DNA of 64,000 nucleotides from Valencia hispanica (GCA_963556495.2 OY747701.1:35111501-35175500), one strand, 5' to 3'; positions 1 through 12,656 are shown, counted from the first letter of the stretch. Notes: generated by a model from the sequence alone, not told the origin. Numbers and translations are program-made.

Positions 1-1019
1 TAAATATTTGAATGTTTTTCCTTCATTAGTGGGTTTGATCATATTATTCATGCTGTCACATGTACCATGCTTTCATGTTAAAATGTGTATATTAAGACTG
101 AAATAAACATTTGTATTTATGTATAATCTGGACTCAGTGTTTCATGAATGTGCTCAGCTTTTAGACGGGGCAAAAGTTGACCAAACATGCATGTTGTGAG
201 ACAAAATGATCATCTTATCTTTAATTATTTGATGTAGTCTCATCAGGTAACATCCTCATAGCAGTTTGTGTTGCTTTGAGGAAGAGGAAAGGAAGCAACA
301 TGGACTGATCAGAGCATGGCTGTTCTTTTAGGGCCTAGGGGCCACGGACAGTGTGTCGATTGACCCTCACAATAAATTCAAGCCACAGTACTCTGAAGCT
401 TCATGACATGGGGATGTTTCCCATCATATGGACTTGTTCCAATTTATCGCATACCAGATCATGTGGCAGTTTGAATTCATCAAAATATTTGGAGAGGTCA
501 CATTAATTTATGCGGAAGAGAAAATGCCCCAAACAAACTAGTAAGCAGGAAGCATCTTGGCTCTGGACCAGTAAGATTAAGGGGCCATTTTAGTCTAGGA
601 GAAAACGAGGCAAAACAAAAAATAATGCAGAGGAACTACAGAAGTTGGTCACCTCAATGCAATCCAGATGTGAAACTGTTCTCAGTGAAAGTAGTTGTAA
701 AAAAAAAAAAAATTTAAAACGTACTTTATTTTGAAAAACCTCTTTTCACCACCTTCTGTATGAAGAGATAACATGATCAAGTGTTTTTTATTTTATTTCA
801 TGTTTTCTATTTGGAATAGGATGTGAAGGATTTCTAATGTAGATATGGAAGTTGTCAGAGTTTGAGCATCACTAAAGACTTATTTTGTATGTTAAATATA
901 AGTTCTAAAATTGTATTAAGAAGATTTAAAGTTGATTAAAAATAAAACATTAGTCGATAATATATGTTTTACTGTGGATAGATAATCGAGTACAATATTC
1001 CCTGAGCGGGAACATTATA
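1..1019. other. Intergenic, no gene seen
   Basis: AT-rich sequence without a supported exon. An AATAAA at 102-107 followed by T-rich DNA could be the polyadenylation signal of a + strand gene lying left of the window. An A-run lies at 699-712. Nothing else could be identified. Confidence 0.4.
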
Positions 1020-1184
1020 AGTTTTGTCCGGTTAAACAATAATGTGAGCTACAGCTGCAGTTTGCCTGTATTTCCAGTACACCCCAGCAGGGGGCACTAA
1101 ATCAGCTCCACCAAACGAAGTGCAGGACTTTTAATCCCATGAAGAAGAATTCCAAGCGAACCCAAACAAACCGAGTAATTAAAG
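1020..1184 (+). promoter_or_regulatory. vrk3: Probable vrk3 promoter and non-coding first exon
   Basis: The stretch ends in AAAG followed by the donor GTAGGC at 1185, and the next acceptor is 1550-1551, two bases before the vrk3 start codon. This fits a 5'-UTR exon spliced to the first coding exon. It contains a CTCF-type motif at 1084-1097. The transcription start is not visible. Confidence 0.5.
1084..1097 (+). promoter_or_regulatory. CTCF-binding core motif at vrk3 5' end
   Basis: CCAGCAGGGGGCAC matches the published vertebrate CTCF core CCASYAGRGGGCRS at every position. It lies about 90 bp before the presumed first vrk3 donor. Binding is inferred, not shown. Confidence 0.65.
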
Positions 1185-1552
1185 GTAGGCTGTCTGAAAT
1201 GTTTTTACTAGAGTTCTGAGACAGATCTAGTCAGTCGTGAGAAGTTGTATTGTGTTAGAGGTTAAACGAGTTGAAGGTACAGACGTATGTATTGTTATTT
1301 GGGTCTTTTTGAATGTTTGTTAACCTAGCTGACAAGTTGCCTGGGTAAAAAAAAAAAAGAAAACGTTCAAATACATTGCATAAAAAAACAGACACTTTTT
1401 AGTTTTGGTGTGTTTTATAACTGTAAAGTTGTACCGGTTATATTGATCATATAGTTAACGCTGAGCGCTGTTACTAGGAGCAAATATTATGTTATTTACC
1501 AAAATAAAAGTAAAAGTTGATGAATAATCACGTATGTGTTCGCCCTTCCAGG

Positions 1553-4500
1553 ATGCCTTTTCGTTTTTGCCCCCAGTGTGGGACGAAGCTGCAGCCTGAC
1601 TTCAGATTTTGTCCATCGTGTGGAGAGAAACTTCCCTGCTCTGCTGATGAAGCTGAACCTATGACTTCAGCTGACTCTTTAAAGGAGGAAACAACAACAG
1701 TTGTAACTAACTCGAGCCCTGCTTCAGCCGCGACCTGTGAGCCAACAATTTATTTTTATTCAAAACTAGTCAGTGTTGTCTGTAAATGTAAGTTTATAGG
1801 ATTCTAAATATTTGTGTTCTTCAGCCCAGGTCCATAAAACTCCAACATCTCCAGTTTCACCTCGACCTGCTCTGAGAAAGACTCGTAACATCCTGCAGCT
1901 GGAGAAGACTGTCAAATTCAACATCCAGCCCGCTGTGTCTTCATCATCTCCTGTCAAAAATGACAAGATTGAAGGTAAATAAAATTACATAAAAATGAAA
2001 AGAAATCGCAGAGAAATTATAGAGTTTAAGTTAAGGCAGCCTGTTATGTGTGACAGTTTATAGGCCTCCGAAAAAGAGCGCACTTTTTATTCAAGAATCT
2101 TCAGAGTTTTTATCAATTTTGAACAACTCTTATGAACGAATAATTTTAGCTGGTGATTTTAATCTACATATAGATAACCTTTTAGATCCTTTATCAACAG
2201 AATTTTTTAGATATTTTGAATTATATGGATTTTAGCCAACATGTCTTGCAGCTGACTCACAACACAGGACACACCCTGGACTTGGTCATCACGCATGGCC
2301 TGTCCACCAGTGTGTCCTCTGTTGTTGACATGGCTGTCTCTGACCATTACTGTGTGTTTTTTAACATCACCAGTTTTATTCAGCAGGAGACCTCTGTGAG
2401 AACTGTCAGGAAGCGCCATCTAACCCCTGAAGTGGCTGCAGGTTTTCTTGAAATTTTTAATAAGTTTCCTCCTGTACCTTTACCTGCCCCCTGTGATTTT
2501 ATCGTGAATGATTTTAACAGTAGGCTTCAATCCGCTCTCGACCTGCTGGCTCCACTAAAAGTTGTAAAAACTCATTCAACATACTATACCATGGAGAAAT
2601 GAAAACCTTAAGAAATTAAAGAGGAGCTGCAGGGTGGCAGAAAGGAAATGGAGGAAAAACAAAATCACAATAAATCATCAGATATACATAGAACATCTCA
2701 AATCATACAACAACGCTGTAAGAAATTCCAGAAATGCATACTTCTCCAGAATAATCTCAGAACATAAAAATAATCCCAAAATTCTGTTTTCCACCATTGA
2801 CAACATTCTCAATCATACCTCTACTGCATTTCCTAAAACCCCCTCAAACACTCTGTGTGAGGAGTTCGCAGACCACTTCAGAGGGAAGGTAGACACAATC
2901 AGATGTAATATTTTATCTTCTCAGAGTAACATGGTTCTAGACAAATCTGAGTGTGTCTCTACCAGAGGAAACGCTGGACAGTTTTGTCCTGGTAGAAGCT
3001 GGGACCCTTGATAAAGTTTTCTCCTCAGTGAGGCCCACCACATGTGTTTTGGACCCGATTCCTACACGGCTTTTTAAGCAATTTTATGAATCTTTTAGAG
3101 ATGAGATTTTAACCATGATGAATTGCTCCCTTCAGACGGGGATCTTTCCTGCCGCCTTTAAAGGGGCGGTGTTGAGGCTCCTGCTGAAGAAGAGCAATTT
3201 AGATTTTAATGATTTAAACAACTTCCGACCGGCATCTAACTTACCATTTTTAAGCAAAGGTTTAGAAAAACTTGTTTTAATTCAACTTAATGATTTTATT
3301 AACGCTCATAATGTCCTAGATAAATTTCAGTCTGGTTTTAGGGTGAACCACAGCACAGAGACGGCTCTTTTAAAGATTTTAAATGATTTTAGATTAAACT
3401 ATGATGCACAGAGGGTGACAGGGTTGGTTCTACTGGATCTAAGCTGCCTTTGATACAGTAGACCACACTATTCTTTTAACTCGTTTAAAACAGATTGGCC
3501 TCTCTGGTGCTGTTCACAAATGGTTAACATCCTATCTCACAGACAGGACTTTTATGGTAAGTTTAGATACCTGCTCCTCTAGGTTCCATAGGATTACATG
3601 TGGTGTGCCCCAGGGTTCGATTTTAGGCCCAGTGCTTTTTAACCTGTATATGCTCCCTCTTGGCAGCGTCATCAGAAGACATGGAGTTAACTTTCACAGT
3701 TATGCTGATGATACACAGCTGTACATCTCCATGCCTCCTGATGACACACGGCCAATGGATGCACTTTTTAACTGCATTTTAGACATTAAATCCTGGATGG
3801 CAGAAAACTTTCTCCAGCTCAACCAGGACAAAACTGAAGTTTTAGTCATCGGTCCTGAGGCTCAGAGAGAGAAACTTTTACCAAATCTAAAATCACTTTC
3901 TTTTAATCCTTTACAAGTGAAGAACCTGGGCTTGATTTTTGACTCTGAGCTGACTTTTATTCCTCAAATAAAAAATATTACTAAAATAGGTTTTTATCAC
4001 TTAAAGAACATCACCGGAGTCCGCCCCATTCTCTCTCTGGCCAATACGGAGACGCTGATGCTTTTATCACCAGAAGGATTGATTACTGTAATGCCCTGCT
4101 TTCTGGTCTTCCCAAAAAGAGTATATCAGGTTTACAGCTTTTACAAAATTCAGCAGCACGTTGTGGTGATGTTTTTTATTTTTGGGTTTTGGGAAAGGGG
4201 GGGATTGTGGGTCATTTTTAATCTGTAAAGCACTTTGAGAAGCTTTGTTGTGGTTTGAAAAGCGCTTTATAAATAAAGTTTGATTTGATTTGAGGGCAAA
4301 AAGAAAGTTTTGGTGCTGAAATCAAACATCCTTGGTTTACATCAACAGGTATGAGTGTTGGGAGTCAAACATCTGATTCAAAGAAGCAAACCAGCTTGGT
4401 CAGAGCTAAATCAGAGGTAAAACCAACTGCTGAGGCTTCCTCACCTTCTGCTGTAAAATCCCCTCGACCAGGTGAGCTGAAAAACAATCTGCTTTATTTA

Positions 4501-5857
4501 TTTGTTTATATACATAGATTACCTTTAAAAAGTATTCGTCCCTGTTAAACATTTTCATATTTTGTCCCATTACAACTGCAAATTGCAGTGTATTTTGTTG
4601 GGATTAATGTGATACACTAACACAAAGAAACAGAATTTTAAAAGAAAAAAGAAAATGACTATTTTTAAAACATAAATCTGAAAAGTGTGAATTAACTGGT
4701 TGTTAAACGCTCTTTACTTTCATACCCCTAGATAAAGTTCAGTGCCACCAGCTGCCTTTTAAAGAACCCTCTTGGGTGTAAATTAATCTCAATAGAAATC
4801 CAGCTGTTCTGTGAAGGCCTCAGAGGTTTGTTAGAAAACATTAGTGAACAAGCAGCGTCATGAAAAACAAGAAAGACAGCGGACAGGTCAGGGAGAAAGT
4901 TGTGGAGATGTTTAAAGCAAAGTTATGTTATTAAACAATATCAGAGATCCCCAATGTGGATTGGAATAAAACAATTTGCCTGGACAATTATGAGCTCTGC
5001 TGTCCCTACTGTGTGTGACACAAAAGGTAAATTGTTCCTACAAATTTCTTCAATCTCTCCAGTCAGAGGAAAAGCCAAACTCTCAAGCCCCGCTAAGAAG
5101 GAAGCAGAAGAGGGAAAGACCCCATCTGATAAAACAGCTGGAGCAACAGAAGCATCACAGGTGGAGCGCTCTGTTTCCTTCAAGTTTCCTCTGAAGGGTG
5201 AGCTGCACCGGTCACTTATTCACTTCCATACTACTCTCATCATACAGTTAAACATGCTCAGCTGTAATTTTTTTTTGTGTGTGTGCTGTATTTGCTGCTA
5301 TCCGAAGTGGAATGCAGAAGTTGGGTTTAATTGAAGTAAAAGATGGTCAAATTAAAGTGAAAGCAGTTGGACGGTGTGTTGCTCTTTTAAGGATAAACAC
5401 TGTTTTCTCTGTCTAACTGTAGATTGGGAAATGGAAGGATTATAGGAAACGGATGGAATGACAATTAGAATAAAGACAAAAGAAAATACAGATCATAAGT
5501 ATGTCACATGTGAATATTCTAGTTTTTACTTTTGTTTCTATTTTTCTCGTATTTTTACCTTTTTTTTCCACAATATTAATTTATTTTACATCTCAATTTT
5601 CTTATTCTTTGGTTTTGCAGTTTTTATTTTCTATGGCTCACCCACTAGCGTATATGTTTTCTGTTTTACTAATAAAAATAAACAAAGTAAATAGGTTAAT
5701 GGGAAACATGTTCCTATTCGTTCTCCTTGTTATGCATTAGTTTGTTTTACTTGGTCCATAATGAGTCTGCTTTTGTTTGCTTTAGGTCTCATTTATCAAA
5801 TTTGAGAATTAGATTGTTTTTCTTCTATAATAGTTTCCAAGCTTTATGAATATTTTG

Positions 5858-5912
<55 letters not shown>

Positions 5913-8900
5913 CACAGGGGGGGGGAGCAAAGCTAAGAAGGCGAAGCATGCATCCTCACTGGAGCAGCTGCAGGAAGGGGAGGAACTGACGGACAAGGCG
6001 GAAAAGAAGTGGAAACTGATGACGCTGATTGGTCAGAGCATGACGGAGCTCCTGTATGAAGGTGAAATAGTTTGATGTAAAGGAAAAATGTATCAGTAGT
6101 TGAATAATCAAATTTTTTCTTGCATTGTGATATGAACGTAGACGCAGACGAATTTGTTGCCGTCCCTGGTGAAGATTTGTATAAAGCCGTAAAGGGAATT
6201 CATCTTTTATTGCAGTTGCATAATTTCACATTGCAAAATGTAGAAAAATCCAGCTCTTCATTTTAGTACATCTATTTAGTGTGCTAAGAAATAAATGTTT
6301 TTGATAAATCAACGTTTCTCCTCAGCTTATCTTGTGAGTGTCCTACAGGACTTAGATCTAGGGATTGAGATTTGATGCTTTTTTTCCACCAAAGACTTGT
6401 TTAAATCGGACCCCAGGAAGAGTAGCTGTCCATTTGGAGACAGCTAATGGGGATCCAAATAAATAAATAAATCTAGTTTTGTTTCAAAGAGTTCGTGATG
6501 CCATGCGGATAAGCAGGCCCACAGCATGACAGATCCTTTGCCATGCATATTCATCCTTTCTTTTACATCAATCCCTCTTGGAATATTTGTTACTAAAAAA
6601 GCTTGATCTTCATCTCATCTGACGAAAGCCCACATGTCCCACTAGAGTTAAGCGAACGTCAAATTTACCTTTATGATGGTAAGACGGAAAATGCTTTTTT
6701 TCTGCCATCACTACTAAACAACCTGTTGGCATGCAGTTGGTCGCTATGGTTGCTATGGAGACTTGGTGATCTGCCATTCTCTAATAGTAAGCGTTGGAGA
6801 CTGTGTGACCCTCTCCACCATCTTTACTGTTATGCTACGAAAACTGATATGGGTCCTCGTCTGATCCTAAAGAAATCAGCCTTTGTGCCACGTCATATTT
6901 ATACCCCAGAAACGAAGTAATGGATTGTATACAATTTCCAAGAAACTGTGATGCATTTTAGAGTATAAATATTAAAAAGACTTTCTAAAATATATTTATT
7001 AAAAAAGGGTGTGAAGGATACCAATAATTGTGCCACTGATTACTTTATTTAAAACAATCATTTAACATGTTTGTTTACATCACTTAATAAAGGTGTTGTT
7101 TTTTTACAGATTGTATATTTCTACATGTTTTGTTTGAGATCATATTGGCGTAATAAAAAATTAATAGGTTTTAAGCCTATTTTCTGCAGTTAATTCTGAT
7201 TATTTATGTAAAAAAACATATAGTATAATAATAATGGTATAGGTATCTGAACTAGTGTTTAAATGATTTATATCAGCGTTCCCTCTCCCTCCTGTGTTTT
7301 ACCGTTGCCGGGGAGCAAGCGAAGAGAGCAGAGACCAGCAGCCGTGCCTTTATTAACCAGGTTATGTGATAGAACAGTGCTGGATATAAAGACTGTAAGA
7401 GAGAGGAAAGTTCCCAAACTATTGTTACTCCAAAGGCCCAACATTAAAATCTAAAGCCAGAGAACATTTGTGGTGGAGTCAGACATCCTGACGACGTGGT
7501 GAGATGTTTGAGTTTCCATGCCAGCGAGTTTTCTGTTTTACTTCATTGCCTTTTAGTTCAAACCGAGGGGTGAGGTTTTAAGAAAAATACTCTACATGTA
7601 GAGCATTTAAAAATCAAATTTCCACTAAAATGCAGTGACCGTAAAGAGTGACACAGAGTGAGGTTGAACACTTCTGAACATATAACTAAATGACACAATC
7701 CCTGTTCTGTTACTGTTAACATTTTCACAACATACTTGCTTGATTTAGAAGAGCTGATTAGGAGAGATGAGACATCTTGAATATAACTGCATCTGGATCT
7801 GTGTGGCTGAATGAACTGCTGTATCTATTTATTGATTGATTCGGTCATCAATAAACAGAATATTGGACCTGAAAAACTTTATACAATGAAATCTTTATAC
7901 TTCAACATGTATTGGCATTTGATTAAAAAGAATATTAATCACGAATAATTAATTCCGGCCTCTAATTAATTAGAGTATTAAAGTACTAGTGTTTAAGTAT
8001 CTTTACAAAGGGGTGCTAATATATGTGTTGTGTGTGTAATAATGTATGTGTCAAGACTTAAAATTGGACATTTAAAACCATACTTATTTAACTAAAGGAA
8101 GACATTTCTAAAGGAAGTACTTTTGTTAGTTTGATTTATTTAATTTAGAATTAAGTTGATCATTTGAATTTCTTTGTTGTTTTATGTGTAACTTTTATAA
8201 ATTTAATTTCTTCAATACAAGTGGAAGTTGTTTAGCTTTTTAATCTGCATTTGATTACGTACTGACATTGAAAGCATGAAAACAAACTTCAAGAGCTTGA
8301 TATCGGTGACACTCATGAATATTTCTCTGTCCTTTCCAGCTGCTCATCCCAATTCAAAAGAAGCAGATCACATCCTCAAACTGGTCTGTGGTTTTCGGAG
8401 TCCTCTATTCATTAATTGAACATTTCATAACACGCTGAAGTTTCAATTGCAAAACTAGTGATTCTTAATTGTCAATCACTTTTGTTTTACTTTACAGTTT
8501 TCATAATATTCATTTTACAGTTTAGAATCCATGTAATTGGACATACTTTCTAAATTTTAGGGAGCTAAAGATGGGAGAATCTTCACTGAGCAGAACTTCC
8601 TGCAAAGAGCTGCTAAATCTGCATCTGGTAGGGGATTTTTGTCTTTGATAGTCGATTTACTGTGTTGCTCCGAAAAAATCTGCCCACACAAAACAGGTGT
8701 GAATAGGATTGTTTTACAGCAGACTAATGCATCTTTGTGATTTGTGAGCTTTAAGCAAAGCTAACAGCAGCATTCATCAGTCCAGTTCACTCTTCATGTA
8801 TGATCAGGCTATAAAAAAAGAAGTTTTAGATGGGGCAGAACCATGTAGCGTGATAATCATCCTTTTAAGACTTGTTGTGTCTGTAGTGGAAAGGTGGATC

Positions 8901-11900
8901 AAACAGAACAAGATGGATTTTCTGGGGATCCCCTCCTGTGTTGGTTTTGGTCTTCATGCAGACTCGTACAGGTGTGATTTCAGTCTCAATTCGCACCCTT
9001 TACTGTATGTCGCAGCATTTCACACTGAATCACATATCCTTTCATTCTAAATTGTAGGTTTCTAGTTTTCCCCAACATGGGCCGCTCCCTGCAGTCCGTC
9101 ATAGAGGAAAACAACGAGCTTCTCTCTGAGATGGCGGTTCTTCAGCTCGCCTGTAGGATAGTGAGTGCAGTCCTGTTGGGTGGAAACCGTCTTCTTGCTC
9201 TCTGTTAAACATTTTTTATTTTGTAAAATGTAACATGTCTGCTCTCTTTCAGCTGGATGTTCTGGAGTTCCTCCATTCAAACGAGTATGTTCATGCTGAC
9301 ATTAATGCAGAGAACATCTACATCAAACCCGGACAGAGATCTCAGGTGAAAGAAGTGAAACAAATACAATTTTCATAAACAGAATAAATAACCAGATCAC
9401 TTGCAGCAAATGTGAAACCAAACTGAAAGGCAGTTTTTAAAGATTCAGACATTTTTTCTGGCTTTTTTCTGATTTCTGTTTTTGTAAATTGTGAAACTGA
9501 GGTCAGTTTTAAAGTTGTTTTTTCTTCTCTAAAATAAGTTTTTGTTGTTAATTCTGATGTTTCAGTTTTTCCAATATGTGCGTAGTAAGGTTCTGGCTAG
9601 TTTTGCGTTTCATTTCTCATCACAGTGAGGTTTTGTTGCTTAGGATCAATTACTGGAGTGTGTTCATGCTGACCTGTGTGTGTGTCTTCCTTGTTGTTGG
9701 TGTGTTTCTGTGTGCGTTGGCAGGTGTACCTGGTAGGATACGGCCATGCCTTCAGGTACTGTCCAGGAGGCCATCATGTGGACTACCGCGAAGCCAGCAG
9801 AATGCCACATGAGGGCACCATGGAGTTCATCAGCATGGACGCACACAAGGGAGCAGGTGTGTGTGTGCGTGTTTTAAAAAAACAACAAAATACTGGTATT
9901 TTCTGACTTTATGTCTTATTCCTTTCTCTAAAGCTGGGTCTTTCCCTCCATCCTCGTGTTCTTTGTTTGTTTCTTCTTTGCATCTTCTATGTGCCCTTGC
10001 TTTTTAGTGTACTTCCCTACACGTATCCTTCCTTTCTTGTCTCTCACTCCCTTCCTTCTGTGTCCTTTGTTTTTTCTTTTCCTTTTTCCTCGTCTTCTTT
10101 TTTCATGCTACCTTCTTTCCATCCTTCTGTCCTTCATTTCTTCCTTCGTTCCTGATGGTCTCCAAAGGTGTGCCTAAAGGAAATCTTGGGGCCAACGCTT
10201 TTTTCTATCTATATCAATGATATAGCCATGGCTGTTTGCGCCTCCCTGATCCACCTTTATGCAGATGACACCATTTTGTACACAGTTGGTCTCTCTCTCC
10301 AATCTGTGGCTTCCAGTCTTTAACTCAGCTTAGCCTCTATAGAGCAGTTTTTTTTGACAATCTCCACCTCTGTTTGAACACCACTAAGACCAAGTGCTTG
10401 CTATTCAGTCGAAAACTTGTTGCCTCAACTCCACCCACAATCACTTGTATGAACGGCATGGCTCTGGAGTATGTCAAAACCTATAACTATCTAGGCATCT
10501 GGTTGGACTCATCTGTTTCATTCAGCACACATATCAATAACCTTTTGAGCAAAAGTCAAAGCCAGACTAGCCGTTCTATTCCGCAATAAAGCTTCTTTCA
10601 CTCATGCTACCAAATGCACCCTTGTTAAGATAACAGTACTGCCAATTATGGATTATGGCGACATTATATACAGAATGGCGCCAAATACAGCCCTTAGAAA
10701 ACTTGACACACTTTGTCATTCGGTCATCCGTTTCGCCACTAATGCACCATTTCATACTCATCATTGTGATCTGTATAAATTGGCGGGCTGGCCTTCGCTT
10801 TACACCCGGCGCCTCCATCATTGGGTTCTCTTCATATACAAGACAATCCTGGGCAAGACACCGCTCTACCTGTCACTTCTTCATGCTACACAAAACACTT
10901 ACTAAACAAGATCAAGTAACATTATCAAATTTAACCACCCCCCCCAACATATACCAACTTTGGACGTAATGCGTTTCGCTTTGCAGCAGCACAGGACTGG
11001 GACACATTCCAGAACGCTCTCAAACTTACATCTTTGATCCCAATCTCCAAATTCAAGCAGACCATCCAAAATACGATGGTTGACTCTTGTTACTGCTAGC
11101 AATCCTGAAAATACAAATATAAGCATTTTTTTCTTTTCTTTTATATTTACTTATTTTAATGTAAATATTTGTGCTATGTTTTATATTGTATGTACTGTAT
11201 GTTTTTATGTAAATTAGAAGTGGTTCTCAAACAGTTCCCTGGATAAATAAAGGTTAAACAAAATGAATTAAATGTCCTTTTGCTTCCCTGTGCTATTCCT
11301 TCTTACCTAGTGTCCTCTTTCTCTTCTTCTCACCTTTCCTTAATTGATTCTTTTGGGAATGATAATTTATTGTTTTTTCTGCCATAAATCAGAAAGAAAT
11401 ACAAGAAAGGAAGAAGCCTCAAACTAATGTTTAATTGATTACAGCAACAAGTTTAGAGTCGTGGGATGAGCTTTGGTTATGCAATGCTTAATGAATTATC
11501 TTTGGGAAGCTGCTGGGGTCAAATATCTCGTTTCCACCTGAAACATGTTAAATCTCTTGTGTCTTTCCAATCATAGGCTGGTTTGTTAAATCAAGTTATA
11601 AATGTTCTTTCTTTTGAATGACTGGAGTATTAACACAACATTGCCAGATTTATTTTCCTTCCTCCAGCTCTGCACCCACACTCCATCTGGCGATTTGGCA
11701 AACATAATCACATAGATGTGATTTTCCTCTTGTTAATATGATTGTGATGTTGTGCAGAGTGTTTAATGCAACAATCATAAAACAGGCTGGTTTCTGCAGA
11801 TGAGCAACACTGTATCGTTTGCATGAATGAAGGTAAAATGTGAATGTCGCTGTTTTTCAGCCCCGTCTCGTCGCAGTGACTTGCAGTCCCTGGGTTACTG

Positions 11901-12369
11901 CATGTTGCTGTGGCACAAAGGAACGCTGCCGTGGTCCGAGCTCACTCAGCCGGAGCGGGTAGCCGGCCAAAAACTCAGGTAAAGAGAGAGAGAAAAAAAT
12001 CAAGAACTTTAACTTAACTTTGGTGAAAAACAAGAAATATTAAAAACTCGAATAAATCTATTCTTTGTCAGGTATATGGATGACGTGAACGCTCTGCTGA
12101 GAGACTGCTTTGGGAAGAAAAAAATTCCAGGTTAGGAGTTAAAAGGGTTTTTTCTGTAACCTGCTCCAGCTGTGATGGCCTTCTGTTTGGTAATATCTGA
12201 CTCTGTGTTTTATTGTGTAGATGCATTTCAGAGCTTCCTGACAGCAGTGATGGCTCTGCAGTACACAGAGGAACCCAACTACTCAGAGCTGAAGACTGGG
12301 CTCAGCGCTGCCTTACAACAGCTGGGGGGGTCAGTGGAGCAGCCTCTCAGCATGTCCATATGTAAGTAA
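1553..12369 (+). CDS. vrk3: VRK3, vaccinia-related kinase 3-like pseudokinase, 14 coding exons
   Basis: Coding exons, all with GT-AG boundaries: 1553-1736, 1825-1974, 4349-4471, 5063-5197, 5918-6061, 8340-8383, 8561-8627, 8887-8971, 9058-9160, 9253-9345, 9724-9856, 11861-11978, 12072-12130, 12221-12369. They join without a frame break to 528 aa (human about 474). The ATG at 1553 is chosen because it follows an acceptor and opens a zinc ribbon with FCPQCG and FCPSCG at residues 5-24. A Ser/Lys-rich linker (about 60-240) follows, then a degenerate kinase domain. There is no GxGxxG loop; the beta-3 Lys is in ILKL; the catalytic loop reads HADINAEN (359-366); DFG is replaced by GYG (381-383). The end closely resembles human VRK3. 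In mammals VRK3 is a nuclear protein that activates the phosphatase VHR/DUSP3 to restrain ERK signalling. That role is known for the family and only inferred here. Residue D361 is unusual (see findings). Confidence 0.93.
2040..4293 (+). mobile_element. L2-clade LINE relic in a vrk3 intron
   Basis: The end of an APE-type endonuclease domain is visible at 2050-2235 (AGDFNLH). Reverse-transcriptase blocks follow at 2953-3453 and 3554-4100 ([19 protein letters not shown]). The tail ends in a GCGCTTTATAAATAAAG motif and TTTGATT repeats, typical of L2 3' ends. Several frameshifts and stops break the frame, and the RT C-terminus is fused directly to the tail by a deletion. It is same-strand with vrk3, inserted between the second and third coding exons. 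Confidence 0.85.
4524..4960 (+). mobile_element. Tc1-like transposon relic, 5' part
   Basis: Starts with a Tc1-style end (AAAAGTATTCGTCCCTG) and continues into the 5' non-coding part of a family that recurs in this window: 'gttctgtgaaggcctcagag' also occurs, with variants, near 12750, 22060, 24540 (reverse) and 62890. The transposase coding part is missing here. It lies in a vrk3 intron. Confidence 0.6.
5863..5908. repeat. (TA)23 microsatellite at vrk3 3' splice site
   Basis: An uninterrupted TA repeat ends 9 bases before the AG (5916-5917) that precedes the exon at 5918-6061. That exon opens with a run of eight G. The repeat occupies the place of the usual polypyrimidine tract. Confidence 0.95.
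6405..6472 (+). mobile_element. LINE 3' tail fragment
   Basis: The segment 'gctaatggggatccaaataa' followed by AAAT repeats is a common fish retroelement tail ending in short tandem repeats. No coding part remains. It sits inside a vrk3 intron next to Tc1 remains. Confidence 0.4.
6480..7130 (-). mobile_element. Tc1-like transposon relic
   Basis: Read on the - strand this matches the recurring arrangement of a fish Tc1-like element: a region around 'cccacagcatgacagatcc', then 'cttcatctcatctgac' and an AT-rich terminal part with 'ataccaataattgtg'. All frames are broken. It lies in the vrk3 intron before exon 8340-8383. Confidence 0.5.
7131..8339. other. vrk3 intron, no further feature recognised
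   Basis: Mostly AT-rich intron. A modestly GC-rich stretch at 7290-7450 is open for 63 codons on the + strand, but I see no homology, splice context or promoter for it. Confidence 0.4.
9950..10157. repeat. Pyrimidine-rich low-complexity tract in vrk3 intron
   Basis: C/T-rich DNA gives hydrophobic spurious frames. It abuts the Rex1-like insertion. Confidence 0.6.
10158..11265 (+). mobile_element. Rex1/Babar-like LINE relic (RT C-terminal half)
   Basis: Frame-broken reverse transcriptase with a [12 protein letters not shown] box near 10255-10285 ([10 protein letters not shown]), then YNYLGIWLD near 10480-10510 and a typical non-LTR C-terminal region to about 11090. It ends with 'ccctggataaataaaggtta', a tail like that of Rex1-type CR1-clade elements. 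It is 5'-truncated and inserted in the vrk3 intron between exons 9724-9856 and 11861-11978. Family assignment within the CR1 clade is tentative. Confidence 0.7.
11266..11860. other. vrk3 intron, nothing recognised
   Basis: Unique-looking AT-rich intron between the Rex1-like relic and exon 11861-11978. Confidence 0.4.
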
Positions 12370-12650
12370 CTACACCTAAAGTCTGTTCAGCTTAAAAACG
12401 TCATCATTTCAGCCATCTCTCTGCAGTTAGTTAGATTAATGCCCCCTAACCAGGAGAATTTCGTTTCTGTTTATGGGTTTTAAAGTTAAGCAGGTCGACA
12501 TGGCATCAAATGATTTTGAGTTAGACTGACATTAAGTTGTGCATGATTGTGAAGTGGAATGATACATGCTAGTGCTTGATATTCACATTTTTGTTGTTTG
12601 TTTTTTTTTACAAATAAATATAGGTTTTTACCCCCCTTTACTCTAAAGCC

Positions 12651-12656
12651 AATAAA
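12651..12656 (+). terminator. vrk3: Candidate vrk3 polyadenylation signal
   Basis: Canonical AATAAA about 280 bases after the vrk3 stop codon. A second copy lies at 12613-12618. Which is used cannot be told from sequence. Confidence 0.4.

Noticed and set aside
9956..10177. Hydrophobic + frames that look like membrane segments
   Set aside because: Pyrimidine-rich low-complexity intron DNA; no start context, splice sites or homology.
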